A program made the position numbers and the translations under genes. The notes beneath the pieces were generated by a model. That model did not search any database. It saw nothing but the letters and a program-made list of their open reading frames with translations, and was not told the origin of the DNA. Shown in pieces: positions 31,549 through 46,500 of a stretch of DNA of 64,000 nt. Within the stretch, counting starts at the first letter, position 1; each line of letters opens with the position of its first letter. Where the stretch lies: NCBI GenBank assembly GCA_020632655.1, contig JACKFD010000014.1, positions 62,001-126,000 on the forward strand. The letters run 5' to 3'. This DNA is from Spirochaetaceae bacterium. Lineage in GTDB: Bacteria; Myxococcota_A; UBA9160; UBA4427.

Positions 31549-34500
31549 ATGCTTACGGGCGGGCGACAGGACGAGCGGAGGATCGGGATCGCGATTCGGA
31601 TCGCGCTCCTCGTCGCGCTGCTTTCGCTGTTCGCTACGACCCCCTCCTTCGCACAGGGCGTTCCGGGCACCTGCTCCCCCGCGCTCGGCACGGCCGATCT
31701 GATCGACCACGACTTCGGCGTGAGCTCCTGCGAGCTCTGTGGTCGAGGCACCGTGCGGATCGAGATCGAGAATCCCTTCGGTCCGAGCGACGACCTCGAC
31801 TTCTCCGATCTCGTCCTGACCGAGGATCTGCGGAGCTCGGGCCTGACCTACGTCGCCGGCACGACCGTCTTCACGGGCACGAACATCACGGTACCGGCGT
31901 CCTTCGAGCCGACGGTCGGTGGCCCGGCCGGCTCGCTCGTCACGTGGGACTTCACGGGAACCGGGCTCGTGCTCGACGGACGCCCGGGCGGAGCCGGCAA
32001 TCGCGCCCGTCTCTTCGTCGAGTTCCAGGTCGAGCGCGATGCCAGCGTGACGGAGGAAGGGCTCGTCTCGGCGAATCGGGGCATCGAGGCCTCCCTCGAC
32101 CTCACCCCCAGCTGCGCGCCCGCGGATCGTTTCGGCACGACGACCGGCGTCGGCACACTCCCCCTCGACGAGCCCGAGCCCCAGGTCATCAAGCTCGGCC
32201 GCAACGTCGACGCGGGGCAGGGCGTCGGCAGCTACTCGGACCCCGTCTACGGCCATGCCGGCGACGACGTCATCTGGCGGATCGAAGTGCAGAACGGCGG
32301 CGATGCGCCGCTCCAGGACTTCGTCTTCAGCGACTCGATCGTTCCGGGCAACTTCACGTTCGACTTCGTCTGCGACACCGAGACCGGCGCCACGACCGTC
32401 GCGGGCGGGGGCGCCTCGGCGGACTGCGTCTCCGTCGGCGGCGTGACGGACGTGCTCGGTCTCGACGTGGCCGCGACCTTCGGTGGCGGCGCGAACCCCT
32501 ACATCGTCGCCCCCGCGAATGGCAGCGGCTTCTACTACCTCGTCGGCGAGATCACCGACTCCTGTACGAACCGCACGAACACGGTCTCCGGCGTCGAGTG
32601 GGGCTGCCAGTCGGAGCCCCCGCCCGGCGGGATCTCCGCAACCTCGGGTGGGCTGACGGCGGGTGACGACGCGCTGCTCAGCACGCTCTCGGTCGAGACC
32701 GGCGTCGACGTCGACGTCGCGCTCACGGGCATCTCCCTCTCGCAGCCCATGGGCGCGACCGGCACGGTCACGATCACGATCACGAACAACAGCGGCGGCA
32801 CGATCAAGGGCGACGCCGACGGCATGCGGTTGCGCAATCTGCTGCCGGCGGAGTACGTGATCGACCCGACCTTCACGCCGACCATCACGACGACGCCCGC
32901 CTACGGCGCGAGCTATCCGGGCATGATGGACACGGTCACGTGGACCAACCCCGTGGCCGGCACCTTCCCCCTCGTGACCGCGGATCCGCTCCAGCCGCTG
33001 GCCAACACGGACCTCGAGTTCGAGCTCACGAGCAGCACGGTCCATCCGGACTTCCCGACGACCATGCGCCACATGATCCGACACGGCGACGTCGTGCGGA
33101 TCCGCTTCCGGACCGTCCTGATCGACCCGACCTGGTACGACTACGTCGCCAATCTCGACGTGCGCGAAGAGGATCCGTCGAGCAGCCCGCCCGGCACCGA
33201 CCCCGTCGAGAGCTTCCCGATCGCCGATCGGGCCGAGATCTGGTTCGACGAGTTCTGCACGGCGACCGAGCATCAGATCACGGTCGACGAGAACTCGACC
33301 GCGCGGCCCGAGGACCTCGACGTCGATATGTCCGGGGCCGAGCTGATCTTCATCCTCACGAATACGGGCGATCCGCTCCCGCTGACCGTCGCCCTCCGGA
33401 ATCGCGGCGGGCACAACGCCGACGACTACGCGCTCTACGTGACCTTCGGCGAAGCGATGGTCGTGACGACCGTGCCGGCGGGCTGCTCGGCCACGACGAA
33501 TCCCCCCGCCCGCCCGCCCTGGCAGATTCCCGTCGCACTTCCGACGACGGCGAGCGTCTACGTCTGCGATCGGGGCGTGCTGAATCCGGGAGAGACCGAG
33601 CTCCTGAACTTCGAGGTCGTGAAGAACACGGCCGCGAGCTTCGACGACGACCTCACGTTCCGCGCGGACGTGATCGGCGAGATCACGCTCTCCGACGGCA
33701 CGCCGCTCTGGTTCCCGACGCCCACGGCACGCACCGACGGCATCACGGATCGCGCGAACGACTACTCCGTCGATGCGGTCTGGGCGCGCGTGATCGGATA
33801 CAACCTCTTCAAGGACCAGCTGGGCATCTGCACGGAGAACAATCCGCCCCCCGGCACGCCCGACGACGAGATCCAGATCGGCGAGGAGTGCAGCTTCCAC
33901 GTCGAGTCCGGTGGCTGGTTCGGCTTCGAGACGCCCGGATTCACGTACATCGCCGTCCAGAACATCCGGGTCATCGACAACCTGCCCAACGGTCAGGGCT
34001 ACATCTCCTCGACGAATCCGCTCGCCACGAGCACGGCGGCCATCCAGGGCGTCACGCTGAACCCGCCGCCGGCGCCGCTCGACGAGACGCCCTTCGACTG
34101 GACCTTCAACACGATCGTCCCGGGCGAGCGCATCACGGAGAAGGACCATTGGTTCCGCGTCGACGTCACGACGAGGCTCTTGAACGACCCGATCGACTCG
34201 AGCGCGAGCCCGAACCAGCACGCGGCCCAGAGCTCGAACGTCATGACCTCGACCTTCGACGCCGTCTTCTTCAACGACTCGACGATGGCCGAGGAGCTCT
34301 ACACGCTCGGGCCGAACACGATCGGCTTCCCGCGCGAGGTGCATCGCCGCGTAGACCTGACCGTGACCGAGCCGAACCTCCTCGTGACGACCGAGGTCTG
34401 CAACGAGACGCGTTACGGAATCGGCGCCGCCTGCACGAACTTCGTTCCGCTCGCCGACGACGGCGACGCCTTCGATACCTACGTCTACCGCGTGACGGTC

Positions 34501-37500
34501 GAGAACGAGGCGGCCAGCGGAGGCTTCGCGCGTGCGCCCGCCTACGACGTGACCGTCACGACCGTGACCGACCCGAGTGATCAGCTCTTCGTCGATCCGC
34601 TCACGGGCGACACCCTCGACAACGATGCGGACACGCTCGTGGACGGCGCGGATGGCGCGGGCGAGGGATCGATCACGGACAACGTCCTGCAGAACGGCAC
34701 GCCCGCCCAGGTCGTCGCCTCCTACACGCACAGCGACGCGCTGCTCCGGATCGACGCCGGCGACAGCGTGCAGCTCTACTTCCGCGTCGATCCCGACGAT
34801 CGGGTGGCCCCGCTCCAGTCGCTCGTGAGCACGGCGACCGCGGCCTACGACAGCCTCGAGGGGGCTTCGGGGGCGCAGACGGCGCCGCAGGGCGCGAACG
34901 GCGAGGCGGGCGGCGCGCGGCAGTACGTCTCGGCCCCGGGCGCCGCGACGATCCGGATCATCCCGGTCGAGGTCAGTCCGAAGCAGATCCTCCGCGTTTC
35001 GAACTCGACCCTGGTCCTGCCGACGAACCCGCAGCCCGTGTCGATCGGCGAGGAGGTCGAGTTCCAGATCCAGGCGCTGATCCCGGTCGCGCAGCTCCGC
35101 AACTTCACGATTCGCGACGAGCTGCCGGCGGGACTCTCCTGCGCGGAGGCGCCGGCCGTCGATCTCGATGCGCCGCCCTACGACGCGGCGGGATTCGTGC
35201 CCGGTGGCGTCTTCACGCCGACCTGTACCGACACGGAGGTCGTCTGGAGCTTCGGCGATCAGACCGTGACCCAGTCCGACCGCGTCGACCGCCGCTTCGA
35301 CTTCATGGTCCAGTTCATCGCCCGCGTGGACAACGTGGCCGGGAACCAGGAGGCCGTCGTGCTGCGCAATGGCGGCACGTCGACCGTGACCGAGGTCCGC
35401 TACGTCGACGAGGCCTCGAATACGGTCGTCCTCGCGATCGACGAGGCCGCTCTCGTGGTGCGGGAGCCCGTGCTCGAGCTGACCAAGACCTTCTCCGTCG
35501 CGACGGTCGACGCCGCCGACCGGCCGCGCGTCACGGTCACGCTCACGAACACGGGGACGGCGACCGCCTACAACCCGCGCGTGCTCGAGGACCTCTCGTC
35601 CCCGGAACTCTCCTACGTGGGCGACATCGCCGGGGCGACGCCGCCGACTGCCGACCTGCTGACGCTCGGCGCGGACTTCCCGCTCTTCTCCTGGGCGCCC
35701 GGCTTCGCGATCCCGCCCGGCGACAGCGTCAGCTTCTCGTTCGCGGTCGAGGTCGCGCTTTCGGCCGAGCCGGAGCAGCTGCTCTCGAACACGATCGAGT
35801 CGGACTGGACGTCGCTCCCGTCCACGACCACGGCCCTCAATACGGGCGGGTCGATCGCCGCGAACGGCGACCCGCGCGGCATGCGAAACGGCGCCCTGCC
35901 GAATGCCGGCGATCCCGTGAACGACTACGAGGCGACGGTCACGGAGACGGTCCCGGTCGCCCCGGTCACCGTCGTGAAGACCGATCTCGATCCGCTCCAG
36001 GCGCCCGAGATCGGGAGCCATCGCTCCTTCCAGATCGAGATCGGCCTGCCGGAAGGCACCACGCAGGGTCTGCGGGTCGAGGACGCGCTCGACTCGGGCT
36101 CCGTCGGTTACGTGCTCCGGAACGACGCGACCTACGACATCACCTACGAGTTCGTCGGCCTCGCCACGATCAACGGCCTCCCGCCCGACGAGACCGCCTT
36201 CACGGCCGTCCCCGTCGACGGCACGACCGGAACCGCCGTCTGGACGATCGGCACCGTCGTGACCGCGAGCGAGGACGATCTCGCCGCGAGCCTGATCACG
36301 CCCGCCCTGCGCATCCGCTACCGGGCGCGGATCGAGAACGACCTCGCGACCAACGTCGGCAGCACGCTGCAGAACACGGCCACTGTCTACTCGATCCACG
36401 GCGAGACGGGGCTCGAGACTTCGGTCCAGGACGCGAGCGGCGTCGTGACCGTGACCGAGTCGGATCTCACGGCGACGAAGATCCTCAGCAACGTCACCTC
36501 GGGCAAGGCCCCGACCGACCCGCCGGCCTTCGGCGATCTGCTGCAATACGTGGTCACGGTCGTGAACGGCGGCAATGCGACCGCCTACGACGTGAACGTC
36601 GTGGACACGCTGCCCGGGGAGCTCGAGCTCGACGCCGGCTTCACGCCGACGGCGACCGTCGATGCCGTACCGGTCGTCGGCTTCGTCGCTACGCCGACGG
36701 GTGCGCCGGCGGGTCCGCTCGTCTGGGGACGCCAGAACGGCGACGACTCGATCGACATCCCGGCCGGCAGCTTCCTCGAGCTGACCTATCGGGTGGAGGT
36801 GACCTCGCCACCGGCAGACGGCGCGGCGCTCAGCAACAGCGTCTGGATCGATTGGACCTCCTTGCAGGTCGATCCGGGCAGCGTCTACGAACGTACGGGC
36901 GCGGGCTGTCCGACGACGACGCCCCCGAACGACTACTGCTACGGGCCCGCCGTCGCGACGGGCACGGTCGATCCGGCCCCCGCCGCCTCGCCCATCGTCA
37001 AGGCGAATACCCAGGCGACGGCCGCGGTCGGCGAGGTCTTCCGCTATCGACTCACGATTCCGCAGACCCCCTACGCCTTCGACGCCTTCGACGTCCGCAT
37101 CCTCGACGACCTGACCGCCTCCGCCGCGGACCTGCGCTTCCTCTCCGTCACGAAGGTGTCGGGCAGTGCCCCCTGGACTCCCGCGAACACGGGCACGGCG
37201 ACGGACCTCGTCATCGAGGACGCGACGGTCGGCATCGACATCCCCGCCGGCGAGCAGATCGTCTTCGACATCGAGGTCGTCCTCGAAGACACGCCCACGA
37301 ACGTCGCGGGGCTCACCTTCACGAACACGGCGAACTACGTCTACCGATGGCTCGACGGCAACAGCGCGACCGAGCGTACGGGCGCGGCCGGCACCTCGGC
37401 GCCGATGACGATCGTCGAACCCGACGTCACGATGACGAAGAGCGGGCCGGCGACGATGACTCTCGCCACGCCCGCGACCTTCACGCTCGACCTCGCGAAT

Positions 37501-40500
37501 GCGGGAGGCGGCGCGGCCTGGAACGTCGCGATCCTGGACCGCCTGCCCGACGGCCCGAATGCGGGCGTCTGTGACACGGCGCCGGCGAACGTGACGGCGC
37601 AGGTCTTCGAGTCCGATGGCACGACGCCGGTGTCCGGCGTGCTCGTCGAGGGCACGGACTACAGCCTCGACTTCCAGGGCGTGCCGACCTGCGAGCTTCG
37701 CCTCGCGATGCAGACGGCGGCGACGACGATCGGCCCCGGCCAGCGCCTGATCGTGACCTACGAGAGCGTGCTCGACGTCGACAGCCAGAACGGCGAGACG
37801 CTCGAGAACATCGCCGGGGCGACGTCCTGGTGGAGTGCCGACGGCAGCATTCCAGCCACCTCCGGCGATCGTCGCGAGACGACCCGCACGCTCAGCGACG
37901 GCACGATCGGCACCCTCGACCACGAGGACGCCTTCACGACGACGGTCGCGCTCCCGGACTACCGCTTCGAGAAGACCGTCGCAAACGTGACGCGGGGCGA
38001 CGATCCCGCGATCGCGGCCTCGCCGGGGGATCGGCTGCGATATCGCCTCTTCGTGCAGAACCTCCGCAACGCGCCCCTCGACGCGCTCGCGATCCAGGAC
38101 GAGCTCGACGGGCTGAACACGCCCGCGGTCTTCGTGCCGGGGTCGCTCACGCTCACGGTCGTTCCGGCCGGCGCAGACGTGACCAACACGAACCCGACCG
38201 GTGGCGCCGCCGGCACGGGCCTCGTCGACATCCGCGGCCTCAGCCTGCCCCTGCAGAACGACAGCCTGGTCGTCGAGTTCGAGGCGACGCTCGCGCCCGT
38301 CATCGCGAACGGAACGGTCGTGCTGGATCAGGCGCGACTCTCGACGGGCGGTGTCTTCTTCGCGGAGAGCGACGACCCCGTTCTCAATGGTCCGGCGGAT
38401 CCCTTCGTCCCCGACGACGAGGACCCGACGGGCGTACCGATCGAGTCCGCTCCCGACTTCGTGGTCGAGAAGGTGTCGAGCTACGTGACGGGCGATCCGG
38501 CCGTACTGCTCGCGGGCGAGACGCTCCGCTACACGATCACGGTCAAGAACGTCGGCAGCGACGACGCGAGCGACGCGACGCTGCGCGACGCGATCCCCGT
38601 CAATACGACCTACCTGCCCGGTAGTACGATGCTCAATGGTGTCGCCGTCGCGGACGGAGTCGGCGGGGCGCCGCCCTTCGCGACCGGGCTCCTGCTCTCG
38701 GCGCCCGAGGATCCGACGCCCGGGGCGATGCGCGCGGACGCGTCGGCGACGACGGCGAACGTGGCGACCCTCGTCTTCGACGTGGTCGTCGATCCGGGCG
38801 CGGCGGACGGGACCGTGATCTCCAACCAGGCCTTCGTGAGTGCGGCGGCGGGGGGCGTAGTCGACCAGCCTTCGGACGATCCGCGGACGGTGCTGCCCGA
38901 CGATCCGACCCGCGACGTGGTCGGCAACTCGCCGCTGCTCTTCGCGCCGAAGAGTGTGGCGCTGCTCGTGGACGGCGGTGCGCCGGGGGTCGTCGATCCG
39001 GGCGACACGCTTCGGTACACGATCACCGTCTACAACTCGGGTGCGGTCGACGCGACGGCGACGACGCTGATCGATTCGGTGCCCGCGAATACGACCTGGG
39101 TCGCGGACTCGCTCACCCTGAACGGCCTGCCCGTCGGGCAGCCGGACGGCGGCGTCTCACCGTTGGCCAGCGGCATCCCGATCGCGTCGAGCGACCTCAC
39201 ACCGCCCATTCCGCTCGCCGGCGCGGGCCGGATCACGGCCGGCGGGAACGCGGTCGTGCAATTCGACCTGCTCGTGAACCCCGGCACGCCGGGCGGCACG
39301 ATCATCAGCAACCAGGCGACGGTCGGCAGCGCCGAGCTCCCGAACCTCCTGACCGACGGCGACGGCAATCCCGCGACCGGACCCGAGCCGACCCAGGTCG
39401 TGGTCGGCAACGGCCAGCAGCTCGCGATCACGAAGCAGGTGGCGGTCGTGGGCGGGGGGGCTGCGCTGCCGGGCAGCCGGCTCGAGTACACGGTCCGCGT
39501 CCAGAACATCGGCGCCGTCGCCGCGACCAACGTCCTGCTGACCGACGACCTGACGCCGCTCGGCGCGCAGCTCACGTACGTACCGGGCTCGGCGACCCTC
39601 GACGGCACGACGACGGGGGTCTCGGTCGTGGGCGCGCTGATCACGGCGGACCACTCGACGTCGCGCGGGCCGCTCGCGCCCGGCGGCGTGACGACCTTGC
39701 GCTTCCGGGCGGATCTCGCACCGGGCCTCGCGATGGGCGACGTCGTGACGAACACGGCGATGGTCCAATGGAATACGCCCGCCCAGACGGCGCTGGCGAG
39801 CGTCTCGATCTCCGTGGGCGGCATGCCGGGGGTCGGCGCCTTGAACGGGCGGGTCTGGCACGACGCCGACTTCGACCAGACCCTCGACCCGACCGAGCGG
39901 GCGCTCGCGGGCTGGATCGCCGAGCTCAGGCGGAACGGCGTGCCGATCCAGACCGGCACGACCGACGCGACCGGCGCCTACCGCATCATGGGCGTCGCGC
40001 CGAACGACGTGACCGGAGACGCCTACACGCTCGTCTTCCGCGCGCCCGACGCCGGCGCGGGCACGGCGGCCCTCGGCCGCACGAACTCGATCTTCACCGA
40101 CGGCCTCCAGGTCGTGAGTGCCGTCGTCGTGACCGCCGGCAGCAACCTGCAGGACGTCGACCTGCCGATCGATCCGAACGGCGTCGTCTACGACTCGGTC
40201 CTGCGCACGCCGATCGGGGGTGCGACGGTCCGACTGCTCGACGCCGGCTCCCAGGCGCCGGTCGCCGCGAGCTGCTTCGACGATCCGGCGCAGCAGGGCC
40301 AGGTCACGGGTGCCGACGGCTACTACAAATTCCACCTGAACTTCGGCGACGCGAGCTGTCCGAGCGGCGGGACCTATCAGGTCGAGGCGACGCCGCCCGG
40401 GACCGACTTCGTCGGCGGCATCTCGCAGATCATCCCACCGAGCTCCGGGACCGCGACGCCCTACTCGGTGCCGGCTTGTCCGCTCGACGCGATTCCCGCG

Positions 40501-43500
40501 CCCGTCGGCTACTGCGAGATCCAGGACTCGGAGTTGGCACCCGCTCCCGCGATCGCCGCGGGCGACGCGCGCACGAACTACTTCCTGCACCTCGTGCTGG
40601 ACGCGAGTGCGCAGCCCGGCTCGAGCCAGGCCTTCAACAACCACATCCCGCTCGACCCCGTGCTCGGCGGTGCCGTCGCGATCTCCAAGACGACCCCCTC
40701 GACCAACGTGAGCCGCGGCGTGCTCGTGCCCTACCAGATCACGCTCAACAACACGCTGGGCGTCGCCCTGCCGGACCTCAGCCTGCGCGACGTGATCCCG
40801 GCCGGCTTCCGCTACGTCGAGGGCTCGACCCGGGTCGATGGCCAGAAGCTCGAGCCGACGATCAATGGCCGTGAGCTCCTCTGGCCGAGCGCGGACCTCG
40901 GCGGCATCGACGCCCTCACGACCCGCACGATCGTCATGCTGCTCGCGGTCGGCGCGGGCGTCTCCGAGGGCGAGTTCGTGAACCGCGTGCAGGCGCTGAG
41001 CAGCGTGACCGGGCTCGCACTCTCGGGCGAGGCGACGGCGACCGTCCGGGTCGTACCGGATCCGACCTTCGACTGCACCGACGTGCTCGGCAAGGTCTTC
41101 GACGACGCGAATCGCAACGGCGTGCAGGACGAGGGCGAGGCGGGGCTGCCGGGCGTCCGTCTGATGACCGTGCGCGGCCTCGCGATCACGACCGATCCGC
41201 ACGGACGCTTCCACATCACGTGTGCGGTCGTGCCGAACGAGGAGCGGGGCAGCAACTACGTCCTGAAGCTCGACGATCGCACGCTGCCCTCGGGCTACCG
41301 CATGACGACGCGACAGACGCAGGTCCGCCGTGCCACACGCGGCAAGGCCCTCCGCTTCCAGTTCGGTGCGGCGATCCATCGCGTCGTCGGACTCGATCTC
41401 GCGGACCCCGTCTTCGAGCCGGGCGCGACCACGATCCGCGGACAATGGCTCCCGCGCATCGAGCGCCTCGTCGACGAGCTCACGAAGGCGGACTCGATCC
41501 TGCGGCTCTCCTACGTCGCGGACGTCGAGGCGAAGAAGCTGGTGGAGCGTCGCCTCGAGGCGATCGAGTCGAAGATCCGGGAGGCGTGGGCGGCACGGGG
41601 CGGGGGCGAGCTCGTCGTCGAGACGGAGATCTTCTGGCGTCGTGGCGGCCCGCCCGAGCAGCCGCGGACCCCGAACGGGACGCAGGACACGAGCGCCCTC
41701 GAGTCGTCGCTGCCGCACGTGGGCGCCGGGCCGCCCGGCTGGCAGGCGCCGCTCGGCGAGGCCGGCGAGCGCCATCTGCCGACGGACGAGCCGATCACGC
41801 AATGGTCGGTCGATCCGGAGCTGCTCGACCAGCAATTCGGCGACCGGCTCGAGGAGCGGGAGGTCGTCAAGGAGAAGGTCGAGACGGTCAAGCTCGCGAA
41901 CGTCGTGCCGCCGATCCGCTTCGCCTCAGGCGTCGCCGACATCTCGCCGGGTACGGTCGAGCGGCTGCGGGTCGTGCTCGAGGGCATGCAGCATCTCGAG
42001 AACGTGCGCCTGCATCTCGTGGGACACGCGGACGATCGGCCGCTCTCGCCGGAGCTCGCGGCCCGCTACCGTGACAACGAGGGGCTCTCACGCGAGCGTG
42101 CCGGCGAGGTCGCCGAGTTCCTCGCGCGGGCCCTCGACCTGCCACCCGAGTCGATCTCCTACGCCTGGGCCGGTGCTGCGTCGCCGATCGCCTCGAACGG
42201 CTCGGAGGCCGGGCGCGCGCTGAACCGCCGCGTCGAGGTCGAGGTCTGGTACGACCAACGCGCCGAGGTGAGCGCGGTCGAGGAGGTCGTCATCCCGCAG
42301 GACTGGAAGCGCGTCAAGGTCTGTCGCACGGAGACCGTGTGCAAGGTGCGCTACCGCGAGGGACACGAGCGCCGCGCCCGGGTCCGCAACCTGGTTCCGC
42401 CGCTTCCCTACGGCGACGAGATCGTCGAGGTGCCGGCGGACTTCGTCCGACAGGTCGAGGAGGCCTTCCGCAACCTGAGCGAGCGGCGCAACGTGACGGC
42501 GAAGTTCGTCGCCTACACGGACGACATCCCGCTCGCTGGCCGGGACGAGCGCCTCTACGGGACGCATCTCGCGATCTCGAAGGCGAGGGCGCGTCGCGTG
42601 GCACTCGAGGTGCAGGAGCGTCTCGGTCTGCCGAGCCGGGCGGTCGCGAGCGAGGGGCGGGGCGATGCGCGGCCGCTCGCGTCGAATGCGACGCCGAGGG
42701 GGCGGGCATTGAATCGCCGCGTCGAGGTCGAGTTCTGGTACGACGACGCGCTGCTCGAGATTCCGGACGAGCTGCAGGTCTGCCCCGAGGCGGGCGAGGC
42801 GGAGCTCGTGACGCGGGTCTACGACCCGCCCTGGGGCCGCTTCGAGCCGATTCCCGTCGAAGAGGGCGAGGCGAAGATCCCCTCCGATCTCGCTGGACAG
42901 CTCGAGCGGGCCATGGGCGAGATCGCCGGCCGTGAGAACGTACGCCTGCGCTTCGTCGGCTATGCGGCGAACGAGCGGCTGACCCGTCGGCAGGCGGAGG
43001 TCTACGGCGACGACATCGGCCTTTCGGCCGCCCGCGCGCGCCGGGCGATGGAGCGGATCCAGGCGCAGCTCGAGCTGCCGGATGCGCGCGTCGAGCACGA
43101 GGGCCGCGGCTTCGTCCAGTCCGAGGACGTCGTGAACACGGGCTTCATCCAGGGCGAGACGTCCTACGTGATCGCGGAGGTCGTCTACGACGAGCCGGCC
43201 GTGCTCGACGACTACGAAGGGCTCGAGATCACGCCGGTCACCCGCGAGCTGCGCCCGAGCGACCCGCTCGCGCTCAACCTCATGCGCATCACGGTCGACG
43301 GCGAGCCGATCGACGATCCGGCGCGGAGCTCCGCCGACATCCAACGCTGCACCGACGTCGCTCTCGAGGATACGGACATCCAGTTCCGCTTCGACGATCT
43401 CGACGGCGAGCGCCGATTGAGCCTCTCGTCCACGCCCGACGCCGTCGCGGGCGGCGAGCCGGTCCTGTTCCGGATGTACACGAACTACGCCCACTGGATC

Positions 43501-46500
43501 GAGCGGGCGGAGGTCCGGATCTTCGATCTCCACCAATCGCTCAAGGACGAGCCGCTCGCGGTCGTCGAGCTCGATCGGCGTGGCCTCGCACGCTGGCTGC
43601 CTTCCGAGGCGCTCGAGAGCGATGGGCCGAAGCGGGCCTTGCGTCTCGTGCTGCGGGCCTACGGGGAGAAGGGACGCTTCGACGAGACCGCGCCCCAGTC
43701 GCTCTGGCTGCTGCCGGATCGCGCGGAGCCGCTCTCGCTGACGGACGTGTTCGGTCTGTCTGCGCCGCTCGCAGAGGCGCCCCTCGATCCGGCCGAGGCC
43801 GAGGCGGGCGCCGAGGCGGAGCTTCCCGCTTCGCGTGGCGCAGGAGCCCCTTCGGACGGGAAGGGCGCCGACGATTCGGGCGCGGGTCGGGCGGACGACG
43901 CGGACGGCGGGACGGACGGGGCTCCGGGTGCCGGCGGAGTCGACGGGGCGGGCGGTGCGACGTCGTCGCGGCTCCTCGCCGGCTACGGCGAGAGCGAGGC
44001 GATCGCGCAGAACATCGAGATCGGGAACGCGGGCACCGTTCGCGTCACGGGCCACGGCGTGCCCGAAGGCCACAGCGTCTGGCTCGCCGGGAGCGAGCTG
44101 CCCGTCGACGACGAAGGCAATTTCGTCGGCGAGGTGCTGCTGCCGAAGGGCCTGCACACGGTCGAGGTCGCCGTGCTCGACGAGGAAGGCAACGGCGAGC
44201 TCTACCTGCGTGACCTCGAGGTCGAGCGCGACGACTGGTTCTTCGTCGGCATCGCCGACCTCACCCTCTCGGCCGACCTCGCAGGCGACCGTCCCAAGGT
44301 CCTCGGGGGCAACAACGGATCGGATACGAACGCCTTCGCGAACGGCCGACTCGCCTTCTACACGACCGGGAAGTTCGGCGAGGACTGGAAGCTGACGGCG
44401 ACGGCGGACACGCGAGAGGGACCCGTCGAGGATCTCTTCACGAATTTCCTCGACAAGTCGCCCCAGTCGCTCTTCCGGCGCCTCGATCCCGACTACTACT
44501 ACCCGACCTTCGGCGACGACAGCTCGATCGAGGAGACCGCGCCGACCCTCGGCAAGTTCTACGTCAAGCTCAGCAAGCGCGACAGCCACCTGCTCTGGGG
44601 CAACTTCACGGTGCGCTACCGCGACAACGAGCTCGCCCTCGTCGAGCGTGGCCTCTACGGCGGGAACGCGCGCTACCGATCCGACGCGACGACGCGATTC
44701 GGGGAGCGACGCTTCGTGGTCGACGGGTTCGCAGCGGATCCCGGCACGATCCCGAGCCGCGAGGACTTCCGCGGGACCGGCGGCTCCGTCTACTTCCTGA
44801 AGCGCCAGGACCTGCTCGTCGGATCGGAGCGCCTGCGCGTCGAGGTGCGGGACAAGGCCACGGGCATCGTCTCCGAGGTCATCACCCTCCAGCCCCAGCT
44901 CGACTACGACATCGACTACATCCAGGGCCGGGTGCTCCTGAGCGAGCCCCTCTCGGCGATCGTCGGGGACGACCTGCTCGTCCGGAACGACGGCCTGAGC
45001 GGCAACGAGGCCTGGCTCGTCGTGCAGTACGAGTACACGCCCGGCTTCGACTCCGTGAATACGCTGAACGTCGGTGGCCAGGCCCACGCCTGGATCACCG
45101 ACTTCCTCAAGATCGGCGCGACGGCGAGCCACAATCAGAACGAGGGCGTCGACAGCAGCCTCTACGCGGCGGACCTCACCCTGCGCAAGAGCCCGCGCTC
45201 CTGGATCAAGCTGCAGGCGGCGCGGAGCGAGGGCGTCGTCTCGACGGCGGAGGTCTCGGGCGACGGCGGCTACACGTTCACGTCGATCGGTGATCCGGGC
45301 TTCCGGGTCGACGACGCCTACGCCTACCGCGCCGACGTCGCCATCGGCTTCGCCGACCTGCTGGGCTTCGGCCGTGGCGAGCTGAACCTCTACGGCCAGC
45401 GGCGCGAGGCCGGCTATACCGCGCCGGGTCTCGCGACGCCGCGCGACGTCGATCAGTACGGGGCGCTCCTCCGGATGCCCGTCCTGGACACCGTCCACGT
45501 GACGGCGAAGGGGGATCGGACCGTCGAGGATCGGGGTCTCACGACCCTGGCGGCGGAGCTCGACGTCGAGTGGTCGATCGGCGAATTCTGGAGCGTCGAC
45601 GTCGGCGCGCGGCACGACGAGCGCGAGGACGACTCGCCGGTCGTGGTCGCGACGCAGGAGGAGGGCGACCGGACCGACGCGGTCGTCCAGATCGAGTTCG
45701 ACCCGAAGGCGCGCTGGCGCACCTGGATCTTCGGTCAGGGCACCCTTCGCGCGACCGGCGATCGACCCGACAACCATCGCGGCGGCGTCGGCGGCGAACT
45801 CCGCGTGAACGATCGGATCTCCGTCGACGGCGAGGTCTCGCACGGCGACCTCGGTCCGGCGGCCAAGGTCGGCACGGCCTATCAGCACAGCGAACGGACG
45901 AACCTGTACATGAACTACGCGCTCGACAACGAGCGCGGCTTCGACGGACTGCACGAACGACGGGGAAGCCTCGTCCTCGGCACGCGTTCGCGCTTCACCG
46001 ACAGTGCCAGCGTCTACGTCGAGAACCAGTACCAGCACTCCCGGGTCACGGGCCTGACGCGTTCGATGGGCGTGACCTACGCGCCGACGGAGCGATGGAC
46101 CTTCGACGTCAACTGGGAGGACGGCACGACGCGGGATCGCCGCACGAGCGCGGAGACGGAGCGCCGGGCCGGTGGCGGACGGGTCGGCTACCGCTTCGAC
46201 CGGGTCGACGTCTCGACCGGCGTCGAATACGTCTTCAACCAGACCCAGCAGAGCGACGGATCTCGCTCGGATCGGACGACCTGGCTCTTCCGGAACAACC
46301 TCAAGGTCCAGATGACCGAGGACTGGCGCCTGCTCGCGAAGTTCAACCACGCGATCAGCGACAGCTCGCAGGGGAGCTTCTTCGACGGTGGCTTCACGGA
46401 GGCGGTGCTCGGCTACGCCTACCGCCCGATCGCCCACGATCGCCTGGATGCCCTCGTGAAGTACACCTACTTCTACAACGTCCCCGCCGTCGATCAGGTC

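Noticed and set aside
31444..37923. Open frame of about 2,160 codons on the minus strand
   Set aside because: Antisense to the giant protein gene; its translation is dominated by Arg, Asp, Val and Gly without any recognisable motif, while the plus strand has signal peptide, DUF11 and OmpA motifs.
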